NCBI GenBank assembly: GCA_002372545.1
Contig: DFHD01000083.1
Span: forward strand, 1-64,000
Direction of reading: 5' to 3'
DNA length: 64,000 nt
Source of the DNA: Lachnospiraceae bacterium UBA3732
GTDB lineage: Bacteria; Bacillota; Clostridia; Lachnospirales; Lachnospiraceae
The position numbers and the translations under genes are program-made. Positions 26,784-36,200 of the stretch are shown piece after piece; positions within the stretch are counted from its first letter, which is position 1, and each line of letters begins with the position of its first letter. Below the pieces are notes generated by a model. That model made no database searches. It was not told the DNA's origin and saw only the letters and a list, made by a program, of their open reading frames with translations.

Positions 26784-26839
26784 TGTACTTTTGTCTGCCG
26801 GTTTCCCCGAAAAGCCGTCGGGCAGGAGTACATTTTTTT
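26784..26839 (+). terminator. First terminator-like hairpin of the ABC-F leader
   Basis: TGTACT pairs with AGTACA and an inner CTGCC pairs with GGCAG, closed by a branched loop and followed by seven T residues (26833-26839). It may end a short upstream transcript or be the first control point of the leader. Confidence 0.6.
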
Positions 26840-26840
26840 G

Positions 26841-26869
26841 TTGCTTTTTGCAAGTTGATTTGTTATTAT
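26841..26869 (+). promoter_or_regulatory. Second promoter of the ABC-F leader
   Basis: TTGCTT (26841-26846), 17-base spacer, TATTAT (26864-26869). A start near 26876 would put the leader peptide AUG about 25 bases into the RNA. Confidence 0.5.
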
Positions 26870-26900
26870 ACATAAGAATCAAGAAGTAAGGAGGAGACCA

Positions 26901-26924
26901 ATGAGAAAGATTTCTTGCAGATAA
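26901..26924 (+). CDS. Leader peptide MRKISCR
   Basis: A seven-codon open frame (ATG 26901, TAA 26922-26924) behind a near-perfect ribosome site, AAGGAGGAGACCA. It lies about 190 bases before the attenuator hairpin of an Lsa-like ABC-F gene. Ribosomes stalled on such short upstream frames by lincosamides, streptogramins A or pleuromutilins are known to prevent terminator formation for other ABC-F genes. This peptide is predicted from sequence only. Confidence 0.65.
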   Translation: MRKISCR

Positions 26925-27114
26925 TTTTACTAATGTGCAGTTTCAGCATAGGCATTTACCGTGGTAATAATACCGGTTGTTTTAATGTTTTTATGATGCT
27001 TTGACTGCGTGATGCAAGAAATAATTCAAAAGTGGTTTCCGATATAAGATATAGATTTGTCCGGTTAATTAGAAATCTCTATATCAGGTTTCTGGGCACA
27101 TCTTCGAAGTGTAT

Positions 27115-27152
27115 TATCACCGCAGGATTATTCCTTGCGGTGATATTTTTTT
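27115..27152 (+). terminator. Attenuator terminator before the ABC-F gene
   Basis: TATCACCGCAGG and CCTTGCGGTGATA pair over 12 bp with one bulged base, loop ATTATT, then seven T residues (27146-27152). The ribosome site GGAGG begins 2 bases later, so full-length transcription needs read-through or antitermination. Confidence 0.85.
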
Positions 27153-27165
27153 CGGAGGTGATGCT

Positions 27166-28737
27166 ATGTCATTATTACAGGTTTCTGAACTTACATTCTG
27201 TTATGAAGGCAGTTTCGATAATATATTTGAAGATATGTCATTTTCAGTTGATACAGACTGGAAACTTGGATTTATAGGTAGAAATGGAAAAGGTAAGACA
27301 ACACTCCTGAATCTCTTACTTGGTAAGTATAATTATGAAGGTAGTATAATAGCGGACAAGGTATTTGATTATTTTCCATATCAAGTATCTGAGTCAGAGC
27401 TGGATATGACGGTTGATGATCTGTCTGAAAGCTGGAAGCCGGGAGTCGAGAATTGGAGAATTATATGTGAGATAAATAGTCTTGGGGTAGATCCTGAGAT
27501 TTTGTATCGCCCCATAAGGACTTTGAGTCACGGAGAAAGAACGAAAGCAATGCTGGCGGTTCTCTTCTCCGGCGAGAATGAATTTCTTCTTGTGGATGAA
27601 CCTACAAATCATCTGGATAAGGATGGCAGGGAGATAGTTAAGAAGTATCTAAATACTAAAAAAGGATTTATCTTAGTATCTCATGACCGTGATCTCCTGG
27701 ATGCAGTATGTGACCATATGTTAGTTCTTAATCGTGAGTCAGTTGAGGCTATGTCGGGCAACTTTTCCAGTTGGTGGGAGAATAAGCAGAGGGCTGATAT
27801 AAATGCTATAGCTGAAAATGAAAAGCATATGAAGGAAATTAGCAAGCTTAAACTCGCCGCGGACAGAGCGGGCAGATGGGCTGACAAAAACGAGAATACC
27901 AAGATAGGATTTGATCCAATAAAAGAGCATGATAGAAATATTTCTACAAGAGCCTATATTGGAGCTAAGACGAAAAAGATGCAGTCTCGCGTCAAGAACT
28001 TTGAGAAAAGGATTGGACGGGAAATAGAAGATAAGGAAGGCCTTCTAAATGATATCGAAAAGGTGGATGATCTTAAACTGATTCCTCTTACGCATCATAA
28101 GAAATGTCTTGTGGAATGCAGAGACTTTTCACTCGGGTATAATGTTAATAATGAAACAAAAAATATACTGGAGGGAATAACATTTCAGCTTTTGCAAGGA
28201 GACATTCTTTTCCTGAATGGTGAAAATGGATGTGGAAAGTCGAGTCTTATCAAAGCTATATTAAATGATGTCAGTGGCAGGAATATAGAAGGTGGAGATA
28301 GCAGCGATTTATTACTAAGTAGTGATATATCCAATATGGTGACTGCAGGGAAGCTGGAGACTGCCAGTGGTCTGGTTGTCTCATACATTAATCAGAATAC
28401 ATCGCAGCTAAGAGGAAGTCTTAAGGAATATGCTAAGAAGCATGATCTGGATTATAGTATCTTCCTGACTCTTCTTCGTAAGCTTGATATGAGCAGAGTT
28501 CAATTTGAGAAGAATATGGAGGAATATTCAGAGGGGCAGAAGAAGAAAGTTCTTATAGCAGCAAGTCTGCTCAGGTCGGCTCATATCTATATATGGGATG
28601 AGCCAATGAATTATATAGATGTATTCTCCAGAATGCAGATAGAGGCATTGATAGAAAGCTTTAAACCAACCATGATAGTTGTTGAACATGATGCGCGTTT
28701 CAGAGAGAAACTTGCGACGAAGGTGATTGATTTATGA
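27166..28737 (+). CDS. ABC-F ribosomal protection ATPase, Lsa-like
   Basis: 523 residues from ATG 27166, 7 bases after GGAGG; an ATG at 27161 is out of frame. Two ABC cassettes without membrane helices: first Walker A GRNGKGKTTLLN (about residue 39), signature LSHGERTKAML, Walker B FLLVDEPTNHLD; second Walker A NGENGCGKSSLI (about 352), signature YSEGQKKKVLI and IWDEPMNYID. The inter-domain linker (about 190-310) is charged and helical, the arm that reaches the peptidyl transferase centre. Length and wording (MSLLQVSELTF) match Lsa/Vga-type resistance proteins against lincosamides, streptogramins A and pleuromutilins. The attenuated leader supports antibiotic-inducible expression. The resistance spectrum is inferred. 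Confidence 0.82.
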   Translation: MSLLQVSELTFCYEGSFDNIFEDMSFSVDTDWKLGFIGRNGKGKTTLLNLLLGKYNYEGSIIADKVFDYFPYQVSESELDMTVDDLSESWKPGVENWRIICEINSLGVDPEILYRPIRTLSHGERTKAMLAVLFSGENEFLLVDEPTNHLDKDGREIVKKYLNTKKGFILVSHDRDLLDAVCDHMLVLNRESVEAMSGNFSSWWENKQRADINAIAENEKHMKEISKLKLAADRAGRWADKNENTKIGFDPIKEHDRNISTRAYIGAKTKKMQSRVKNFEKRIGREIEDKEGLLNDIEKVDDLKLIPLTHHKKCLVECRDFSLGYNVNNETKNILEGITFQLLQGDILFLNGENGCGKSSLIKAILNDVSGRNIEGGDSSDLLLSSDISNMVTAGKLETASGLVVSYINQNTSQLRGSLKEYAKKHDLDYSIFLTLLRKLDMSRVQFEKNMEEYSEGQKKKVLIAASLLRSAHIYIWDEPMNYIDVFSRMQIEALIESFKPTMIVVEHDARFREKLATKVIDL

Positions 28738-28852
28738 GTAGATGAGGAGTTATGATTTATATGCTATTTTTAAACTACATTGATATGGTAAAAGGTATAG
28801 ATGACAAAGAACGCGGATAGGTGGTTTTTGGTTTTATAGAGGAGGAAAAAAT

Positions 28853-29644
28853 ATGATTATTAGAGATATAGATAAAGGAAAAGCTTTTGACTGGGGAAAA
28901 ACCTCAAGGGATTATGCAAAGTATAGAGATATATACCCACAGGAGTTCTACGATTACATTCTAAATCTCGGACTTTGTAAGGATGGTCAGAAGGTCCTGG
29001 ATATTGGAACAGGAACCGGCGTACTTCCAAGAAATATGTATAAGTACGGAGCGGATTGGGTTGGAACTGATATAGCTGAGAATCAGATTGAGCAGGCAAA
29101 AGTGCTTGCCGGGGAAGCGGGAATGAATATTGAGTTCTTTGCATCCAAAGCGGAAGATGTATCATTTCCAGAGGGAACATTTGATGTGATTACTGCATGT
29201 CAGTGTATCTGGTATCTGAAACATGAAGTGACTGCACCTCAGTTTGCGAAGATGCTAAAACCGGGCGGACATTTTCTGATTCTATATATGGGATGGCTTC
29301 CTTTTGAGGATGAGATAGCAGGGAGGAGTGAAGAAATTGTTTTGAAATATAATCCGACCTGGAATGGCTGTGGAGATACAGTTCATCCTGTATTGGTACC
29401 GGATGAATATTTGTCTGCATTTGAGCTTGTATCACAGAAGGAGTTCAGGGTTGATGTTCCATTCACGAGAGAGTCATGGCATGGCAGGATACGTGCGTGC
29501 AGAGGCGTAGGAGCTTCCCTGTCAGAAGCAGAACTTGCGGCCTGGGATAAGGAGCATATGCAGATGATGATGGAAAATGCACCGGAAAGTTTTATGGTGA
29601 AGCATTATGTATCAATCGCAGATTTAAAGGTGAAAAAACAGTAA
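28853..29644 (+). CDS. Class I SAM-dependent methyltransferase
   Basis: 263 residues, ATG after GGAGGAAAAAAT. Motif I is KVLDIGTGTGVLPRNM, with a following acidic VGTDIAENQI and the post-motif FDVITACQCIWYLKHE, the Methyltransf_11/25 pattern. A SAM-binding Rossmann domain covers about 40-160; the C-terminal part is unknown. The gene follows the ABC-F gene by about 115 bases and might be co-expressed from the attenuated promoter, but small-molecule methyltransferases of this type are very common and its substrate cannot be told. It is unlike Erm or Cfr enzymes. Confidence 0.8.
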   Translation: MIIRDIDKGKAFDWGKTSRDYAKYRDIYPQEFYDYILNLGLCKDGQKVLDIGTGTGVLPRNMYKYGADWVGTDIAENQIEQAKVLAGEAGMNIEFFASKAEDVSFPEGTFDVITACQCIWYLKHEVTAPQFAKMLKPGGHFLILYMGWLPFEDEIAGRSEEIVLKYNPTWNGCGDTVHPVLVPDEYLSAFELVSQKEFRVDVPFTRESWHGRIRACRGVGASLSEAELAAWDKEHMQMMMENAPESFMVKHYVSIADLKVKKQ

Positions 29645-29869
29645 TTCATCCCAGGGACACTTATCATAATAACTAAATGACAGGACGGGCGCCTTGTACA
29701 AGAGCGGCTCACCGCAGATGAGGCTGAGGCATCGGATCCTGTGAAGCGCTTGTGAGAACTGGCAGAAGACCGGGGGAGTATGGAAGAAAACCGACGCAGC
29801 GCCTGAGAGAACTGACATGACCCGGAAAACAGGTAAGATGGTGCGCGACATCAGAAAGGATACAGAGGT

Positions 29870-30619
29870 ATGCTGTATAAGAATTATATTTTTGATCTAT
29901 ATGGAACACTGGTGGATATAGAAACGGATGAATATGGTCTCCCGCTCTGGAAGAAGCTGGCAAAGCTGTATGCCTGTTACGGAGCTGTCTATAAGCCCAA
30001 GAAACTGAGAAAGGCCTTTATTCGTCTGGACCGTGAGGAAAGGGATAAGATCCGGGAACGTACAGGTACTCCATACCCGGAAAACAGATTGGAAATCGTG
30101 TTTTACCGGCTGCTGAAGGAGGCGCCGGAAGGCAGGGTTCGTCTGCCCGGAAAGGAAGGAAAGGCTGCCTGGGCAGAGTTTATGGCTAACAGCTTCCGAG
30201 TGCTGTCCCGGAAAAAAATGGAGCTCTTTCCGGGAACGATAAAAAAGCTGAACGAGCTGAGAGAGGCGGGCTGTAAGGTGTTTCTGCTTTCCAATTGCCA
30301 GGCGGTATTTACACGGCCGGAGATTGCCCAGCTCGGTCTGGAGCCGTGTTTTGACAGGATGTATCTTTCCTCTGATTTCGGCATGATGAAGCCGGATCCG
30401 GATTTTCTCGAGACGCTGATCCGGGAGGAGGGACTGGCAAAGGCGGAGACGGTCATGGTGGGCAATGAGGAGAGGAGCGATATGCAGATCGCCGCTTCCT
30501 GCGGTGTGGATGGACTGCTTCTTGTTCCTGGACTGCCGAAAAAAGAACGTAAAAAAATGGTGCAGGAACGTCTTGCTGCCGGAAAACCGGCGGCGGAGAG
30601 GATAGTCGATCTTCTATAA
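29870..30619 (+). CDS. HAD-superfamily hydrolase
   Basis: 249 residues. Motif I is FDLYGTLVDIE (nucleophile Asp and general acid replaced in the usual DLxGT way, as in many HAD phosphatases), motif II LLSNCQ, motif III a Lys in MMKPDPDF and motif IV MVGNEERSDMQIAAS. A helical cap of about 90 residues lies between motifs I and II, subclass C1. Likely a small phosphatase of sugar or nucleotide phosphates. It stands alone and is followed by a strong terminator. The 225-base stretch before it contains no gene I can support. Confidence 0.85.
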   Translation: MLYKNYIFDLYGTLVDIETDEYGLPLWKKLAKLYACYGAVYKPKKLRKAFIRLDREERDKIRERTGTPYPENRLEIVFYRLLKEAPEGRVRLPGKEGKAAWAEFMANSFRVLSRKKMELFPGTIKKLNELREAGCKVFLLSNCQAVFTRPEIAQLGLEPCFDRMYLSSDFGMMKPDPDFLETLIREEGLAKAETVMVGNEERSDMQIAASCGVDGLLLVPGLPKKERKKMVQERLAAGKPAAERIVDLL

Positions 30620-30655
30620 AGCGGATGGAATTCCGTTTAGTGCTGTTCGAATCAG

Positions 30656-30686
30656 GAGCAGGGGAGTTTTCCTCTGCTCTTTTTTT
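30656..30686 (+). terminator. Rho-independent terminator after the HAD gene
   Basis: GAGCAGGGGA pairs with TCCTCTGCTC over 10 bp with a short GTTT loop, followed by seven T residues. Confidence 0.85.
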
Positions 30687-30689
30687 ATA

Positions 30690-31085
30690 TTTCTGCTGAA
30701 CAGGATAGTAGAGTTTTTCTATGTTCATATATTGACATACAGTAAGATATATGATAATCTAAAATAGTACAGATATAAATAGATAATTATATTAAAATAT
30801 ATGCAATTATAATACATATAGGAAATTATATATATTACAGATAAAGTATTGAATTGCATAGAATAATATTAAGATATATATAATGGTAGAATAATATATA
30901 AGATAGTATTATAATATAAACAATAATATCAGATTACAATAAATTTTAGTGCAATTTGTATAAATATACATAATTGCATGTAAATTACTTGACAAATATG
31001 TGATAATAATATAATATAGACATGTACATATTATTACATATGCATATATATAAATGCATAAATGGAAAAGAATTCGTTAAAGGCA
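30690..31085 (+). other. Extremely AT-rich spacer
   Basis: About 400 bases made up almost wholly of A and T, full of overlapping ATATAT and AATATA runs, with no open frame. It contains one clear promoter (next entry). Such tracts are typical H-NS-like-silenced, recombination-prone or foreign DNA borders; here it precedes two genes of unknown origin. Confidence 0.6.
30989..31017 (+). promoter_or_regulatory. Sigma-A promoter in the AT-rich spacer
   Basis: TTGACA (30989-30994), 17-base spacer, TAATAT (31012-31017). It should serve the gene starting at 31146, giving a leader of about 120 bases. Confidence 0.6.
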
Positions 31086-31145
31086 GACAAAACAGCAATT
31101 TCTTTGTGAAAAGCCGGGGGTAGCGAATCAGGAGGGTATGCAAAA

Positions 31146-31604
31146 TTGAACAAAGGAATTGCGCTTAAGGTACTGGGAAGGGGCTTCTACAGAGGAAACG
31201 ATATTGTGAGCCTCCATCGGAAAAAGCTAAAAGAGAAGAAGAGGGTATATTATTCCACAAGCATCCGGATTAATGAGAAGATGGCTCCCATGATTGAGGA
31301 GCTGCTTCTCTTTAATATCGAGGAGGACTTCTTTTACAGCTGCCATGTTGTGTCGGCAGAGGTGAAAAGGGAGAAGTGGATACCGGAGAATGCGGAAAGC
31401 TATTCTCCCGAACCATTTAAGACTGTTCCGGAAAGAGCATGGTTCCTGCTGGATGATATCCGGGAGATTAAGAACTTCGACGTGTTTAAGGAACTGATCA
31501 CCAATACCAGGTCGGAAGCGCTTTTGCCGGCATTGCAGAATTCCGGCAGAGCCAATGCTATTTATTTCAGAAACAGACACCTGATCGAAAACATGGAAGT
31601 CTGA
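31146..31604 (+). CDS. Hypothetical protein
   Basis: 152 residues with a TTG start 9 bases after GGAGGG; an ATG at 31138 closes after three codons. The sequence is charged and soluble with no signal peptide or membrane helix. Features worth noting: a basic N-terminus (KVLGRGFYRGNDIVSLHRKK) and an acidic middle (EELLLFNIEEDF). I recognise no domain. The AT-rich promoter region before it and the nuclease-like gene 112 bases downstream hint that the pair came together by transfer, but no operon overlap proves it. Confidence 0.6.
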   Translation: MNKGIALKVLGRGFYRGNDIVSLHRKKLKEKKRVYYSTSIRINEKMAPMIEELLLFNIEEDFFYSCHVVSAEVKREKWIPENAESYSPEPFKTVPERAWFLLDDIREIKNFDVFKELITNTRSEALLPALQNSGRANAIYFRNRHLIENMEV

Positions 31605-31716
31605 AATCTGCGGAGTGAGGCAGGTTATTCATCTAACTGAGAAACAAACTGTGTCGAAATTTTTTGAGTAGTGATTTGGAATTCACTGTATCAGATAAAC
31701 GGGGGAGGGTAATTCG

Positions 31717-32319
31717 TTGAATTCTACATACAGAAGATACCTGGAAGTCTACAGGAATGCGGTAAGAAGAAATCCAAACAACATGTTTTTAAAGAGCCAG
31801 AAGGGAAAGCGGGCGATCGCCACGGATCTTATCCGGGAGGAGGTCGGCAATCTGGTGGATATGGAATATACGATTTCTTCTGTCAGGTCACGCATTGAGG
31901 GATCGGACTATGAGTATGATCTTCTGGTGGTGAGAAAGGACGCTGTTCCTTCCTTTGGTAAAACCTACAGACCTGAGGATGTTGCGGCCGTGATCGAATG
32001 TAAGGCGAATGGCATGGATGATCCGGAAAAGGACAGCAGCAGCATTGCCATGGCGGCGAATGCGGCACATGAGCTGAATCCGGAAATCCGCTTTGGCTAC
32101 ATTACCATGAACGGCAAGGTGCCGGAACAGACCGGGACGAACAGCGCAAGGAGTACAATGGGTCTTTGGGAACTTACCAGGACATATCTGAAAAAAAAGC
32201 TGAATATGAGCAGCGTGATCTATGCTGTGACTCTTGCGCAGGGTAAGGATATGCTGGACGATGGTTCGGATGCAGAGTTCCATGCCTTCGTGAATGCCCT
32301 TACGCCGGCGAATGGATGA
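31717..32319 (+). CDS. PD-(D/E)XK-like hypothetical protein
   Basis: 200 residues, with a TTG start (31717) preceded by GGGGGAGGG. Residues 60-95 show SDYEYDLLVVRKD followed by VAAVIECKANG, which has the D...ExK spacing of PD-(D/E)XK nucleases and resembles DUF6602-type proteins. The N-terminal helix region (EVYRNAVRRNPNN) may bind DNA. A nuclease without a cognate methylase nearby is unusual, so it may be a degenerate or regulatory member. The gene ends inside the first of two 34-bp direct repeats. Confidence 0.5.
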   Translation: MNSTYRRYLEVYRNAVRRNPNNMFLKSQKGKRAIATDLIREEVGNLVDMEYTISSVRSRIEGSDYEYDLLVVRKDAVPSFGKTYRPEDVAAVIECKANGMDDPEKDSSSIAMAANAAHELNPEIRFGYITMNGKVPEQTGTNSARSTMGLWELTRTYLKKKLNMSSVIYAVTLAQGKDMLDDGSDAEFHAFVNALTPANG

Positions 32320-32381
32320 AAGTCGTAAGTCGTCAGCACCGGCTGACGGATGAAAGTCGTAAGTCGTCAACATCGGCTGAT
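32314..32381 (+). repeat. Two tandem 34-bp repeats
   Basis: Units at 32314-32347 and 32348-32381 share GGATGAAAGTCGTAAGTCGT and the ending CGGCTGA, with three differences. Each also contains the inner repeat GTCGTAAGTCGT. The first unit covers the stop codon of the preceding gene, so the duplication arose at its 3' end. Confidence 0.8.
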
Positions 32382-32454
32382 TAAATTAAGTGGAAGGGAG
32401 AGGGAAAGGCTATCATTTGAGGGATAACCTCATGGCCTTGCCCACATAAAGAAT

Positions 32455-32844
32455 ATGGATTATGAAAAGACCGCAGAGCGTGCGGTGGAACTGAAGCATA
32501 GCGGTTATAACTGCTGCCAGGCGGTAACGGCAGCTCTGGCTGAAGAGGCCGGACTTCCGGAGGAAACACTGAAGCAGCTTGCGGCGGGCTTTTGTGTCGG
32601 CATGGGAAATATGGAGGCGACCTGCGGCGCGCTTGTCGGAGCGGGCTTGGTTGCCGGTCTTAGGACAAAAGGTCAGGGTACTCTCCGGTATACCCGCCAG
32701 CTGATCGAAGGCTTTAAGGAAAAGAGCGGAGCGACGACCTGCAGGGACTTAAAGGGTGTGGATACGGGCGAAATACTCTGTCCATGCGATGACTGCGTCA
32801 GAAACGCCATCCGTGCTTACGGAGAGGTTATGAACGAACTGTAG
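32455..32844 (+). CDS. C_GCAxxG_C_C family redox-type protein
   Basis: 129 residues. Cysteine pattern: YNCCQAV, GFCVGMGNMEATCGALVGAG, TTCRDLKG and CPCDDCV, the hallmark of the C_GCAxxG_C_C family found in anaerobes. These small proteins are thought to bind a metal or iron-sulfur cluster and are often next to redox or corrinoid genes, but their reaction is not settled. No good ribosome site precedes ATG 32455, so translation may be weak, or coupled to a structured leader (GAGGGATAACCTC just upstream can form a small hairpin). Confidence 0.75.
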   Translation: MDYEKTAERAVELKHSGYNCCQAVTAALAEEAGLPEETLKQLAAGFCVGMGNMEATCGALVGAGLVAGLRTKGQGTLRYTRQLIEGFKEKSGATTCRDLKGVDTGEILCPCDDCVRNAIRAYGEVMNEL

Positions 32845-32994
32845 CTATTCTGTAGTCTGGATATATGCAGAATATGTTTCGTGAACGTTTGCATTTTAAA
32901 TGCCCCTTTGACCCTGTATCATATAATAGTGTGTGTATTATAATGTGTGTTACCTGCGGAGAGGCTTCGGGGGAAGGACCGATCCGCAGAAAGA

Positions 32995-33025
32995 AAGGAT
33001 GTATCCAGCTAAGATACATCCTTTT
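32995..33025 (+). terminator. Rho-independent terminator
   Basis: AAGGATGTATC pairs with GATACATCCTT around a CAGCTAA loop and runs into TTTTT, which is also the start of the 82-bp repeat. Confidence 0.75.
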
Positions 33026-33101
33026 TCTTTTTGAAAAAAGTAACTCTCACATGCCTTGCGGAGGAAGGCTGTTTCGAAAATACAATATCCGTCTCTGTCC
33101 G
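33020..33101 (+). repeat. 82-bp intergenic repeat, copy 1
   Basis: Identical to 41183-41264 except for one base (GCTGTTTCG here, GCTGCTTCG there). It begins in the T-tract of a terminator, contains CTTTTTGAAAAAAG and GCCTT...AAGGC hairpins and ends GTCTCTGTCCG. No open frame. Confidence 0.9.
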
Positions 33102-33138
33102 TTAATAGAGGGTTTGTTGCTCTTTTGTTGCTATCATA

Positions 33139-33147
33139 TGATATAAT
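33139..33147 (+). promoter_or_regulatory. Extended -10 promoter
   Basis: TGATATAAT: a TG one base before a perfect TATAAT (33142-33147). The -35 is weak, as allowed for extended -10 promoters. It serves the gene at 33233. Confidence 0.5.
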
Positions 33148-33232
33148 GATCTTGATAAGCAGGTGCTTATCATACGGGAAGAGTTAAATGATCCGGACAT
33201 GATCAAATAAACAGAAAGGAAGTAAACAGGAA

Positions 33233-36200
33233 ATGGGTGTGACAGAGGACTTAAGAACACTGAAGTTAAGAAAGGATTACAAGGCAGTTGTTGACCTGAT
33301 GTATAATACGAAGGATGCCGAGGCGGTCGACGGATTTATCCGCGACCTGACACGTCCTGTAGATGTGAATGGGGTAAAGCGGCTGTCAAACATGGATCTG
33401 GAGGATCTTGTAGGCATCTGGAAAGAGATGAATAAGATGAACTGCCAGATCATTCTCGAAAAGGGCCGAAGTATTGATGAGTGGGAACAGAAGATCATCC
33501 GCGGCGAAGTAGAGGGAGCAGAGCTGATCGTTGAGGATCCCAAGCTGAGAAGACAGGTTGCCCATGACATCGTGATCGTTCGAGAAGGCGATATGATCAA
33601 TGCTGCTTTCAACTTCACCGGTCTGATCAAAAGAGAGACCATGAATGTGAAGATCGGAGGCCAGTCTGTTCAGGAGTATCTGGAGTCCATGGTCCATGGG
33701 ATCATAAACGAATTTGCTGCGCAGAACGGAATGAACAGCGCTGAATATATGGATTACCAGAACGAAGCAGGTGATCTGAATACCAAGGAGAACAGTATTG
33801 ATTTTAAGGTGAAGAGCGGCGAGCTGAAGCCCGGTGAGATGCTCTTTGGACAGCTCCCGGCTGAGATCATGAGGATCCGGAACTGTAAAACAGAGGAGGA
33901 TCTGGTCGCTTATGAAAAGAGTGTCGAGGATACGGTAAAGAAAAAAGAAAAGTTCCTGAAGGAGATGACGGACAGTGTCGAGAAGGCAAAGACCCTTCTG
34001 GCTGAATATACGAAGCTTGCAGATGAAGATCTGGAAACGGACTATGATGATGTTCTGGTAGCGCTTGAAGCATATACGCATCTGGGGAAGGACTATCGGT
34101 ACATCAACAAGGATATAGGACTGGATATGATCACTAAGGGCATTGACAGCATGAATTCGAGCAAGGCCATCAGTGATATCGAGGAGACATTAAAGGATAT
34201 TCCCGGCGCGGATAGTTTGAAGGCTTTTGTTAAAGAAGTAAAGGAAGGCCCCCTTAATTCCGGCATTAAGAACCCATCCACCAAGGCGGAGAAGAAGATC
34301 CTCCGGATGATCAATGTTGAGAGACGAAGAAGAAAGATGGAGAATGATGATTTTAATTATCGTGTGAACGATATTTTGGAAAATCATAAGTCGCCGTTTA
34401 ATCTCCAGAATTTCTACAATTTTGTTACTTTCCTCCAGAATATTAAGGATTTCTATCCGGAAAAGGCGGATGTAATAGATGACCTCGCCGGCAGGATGGC
34501 CGACAAAATGGTTGAGCTTCAGTCAAACCCAAATAAGAAGACGGTGAAAAATGCTTTTGGTTCAACTGAAAACGTTGATTTTATCATTGATGAGAAGGAT
34601 AAGAGAGATATCGTGGGGCTTATCGTAGAGACGGATAAGCTCATGAAAAGCTTAAAGGGATATGAGGAAAACTCAGTTCCGGACAGGATCCTGAAGGAAT
34701 TCGACAGACAGCTTAAGCTGTACTGCTCTGAGGATCATGAATTGCTGTTAAAAAGCGATTCCTATTTCACAGATGGCTTTACTTCTACGTTTTTGACATT
34801 CCCGCTGCCTACCTTTGCTACAGGAAAGAAGGATAAGGGTAATCTTCCGAAATTCAAGGAAGATATGAAGCGGTATGAAGCAATGTTGAAGCGGATCCCC
34901 TTCCTGGATCAGCTCGAAGCACGTTCGAATTTTGCCGTCAACACGCTTCTTCCCTTTGAGAAGAATAGAGCGGGCGGCAGTGTCAGCGAACAGGATGTGG
35001 AAAGCTTTAACCGGAAGTATCAGGCATATCTGGCACAGGAAAAGAAGTATTTTGATACCATCAAGTCCATTTCCGATAAAGATAAGGATATTGTGGAAAA
35101 CAGTGTATTTGTCAAGAATACTGTTAAACAGGGATTTGTTGGAAACTGGCAGGAGGCAAGGTTTGCCGATGCGGTCCTGGAAAGAAATGCGTTTTTCCGG
35201 ACAATGATATCCAAGGGCTGGCCGGTAAGTGATGTGAATCTTCTGTATGATGTTAAGCGCGTCATGAAAAATATGGAGCAGGCGAAGAATAATACCTTTT
35301 TCTCTGAGGAGGAAAGAGCCAGGATCGCAGAGCTGGAAATAAAGGCAAATGAAGCCTTTAGTAAGGCGGAGGCGTCCTATGCTCACTCCCCTGAGGTCAG
35401 AAAAGAATTGCTGGAAGGTCTTCGCGAACCGGTAATGGCGTTTGTTGATCTGAAATATGAGAATGAAATCGAACGGAGAAAGAATCTGCCGACGGATGAG
35501 ATCAAGGTGCTTGGAAAGGACAGTATTTCAGAACTCTTTGACCATGCATTTGCAAGGGAATTAAATGATTTCGAAGTAGGAAACAGCCCGGTCGCTCTGG
35601 AGATGGAGAATGGTGCACCGAAGGCGTACGGCTTTGATTGGAATACGATCAGAAATGCAGTCGATCAGATGGTTGAAGATCTGGAAGCGGTCGATCCCAG
35701 CTGGATGAGATCGTCAGAGAAATTCCGAGATATGAAAACAGCTCTTCTTGATCTGCAGAAGTATACGCGGAACCCGTATTTCGGTCTGATGCATGATGAT
35801 CCGCTGCAGGAACATGAAGTGTCCATGAGGGAGTTTGAGAAAAGGCTTGCTGAAGTAAGAAAGTACAATGAGGCTTATCTGAATTATAAGGGAGAGCAGT
35901 TTGAAAAGGATGCCGGCAGACGTGATTCATCCAGAAAACAGAAGCGTGAGCAGCCGCGTATCCGGATGGCGCTGAAGATGCACAGCGCACTCAGCTTCAT
36001 GGAAACGAAGGCGGGAGAGATCGTCAATCAGGAGATTTCTCTCGATCCGAGGACAATCGAAGGTAAGAATCGTGCAAAAGAGATCATGAAGGATGTCCGG
36101 AAGATCATTGATGGCAGACTGGCAGAAGAGGAAAAGAAGCTGGCTGACCCGAAGATCAGTAAGTCGGATTATCTTCGCTCGATCTGCACATGCCTTGCTT

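Larger units (their letters stand above)
32845..33232 (+). other. Intergenic region with terminator, 82-bp repeat and promoter
   Basis: No credible gene. It contains a terminator (32995-33025), one copy of an 82-bp repeat (33020-33101) and an extended -10 promoter (TG-A-TATAAT, 33139-33147) for the following large gene. Confidence 0.6.

Noticed and set aside
26784..26839. Known metabolite riboswitch
   Set aside because: The branched hairpin with T-tract matches no conserved riboswitch core I recognise; terminator is simpler.
28738..28852. Possible small gene between ABC-F and methyltransferase
   Set aside because: Only very short frames without ribosome sites.
32865..33146. Open frame across the 82-bp repeat
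   Set aside because: It spans a terminator and repeat and has no ribosome site.
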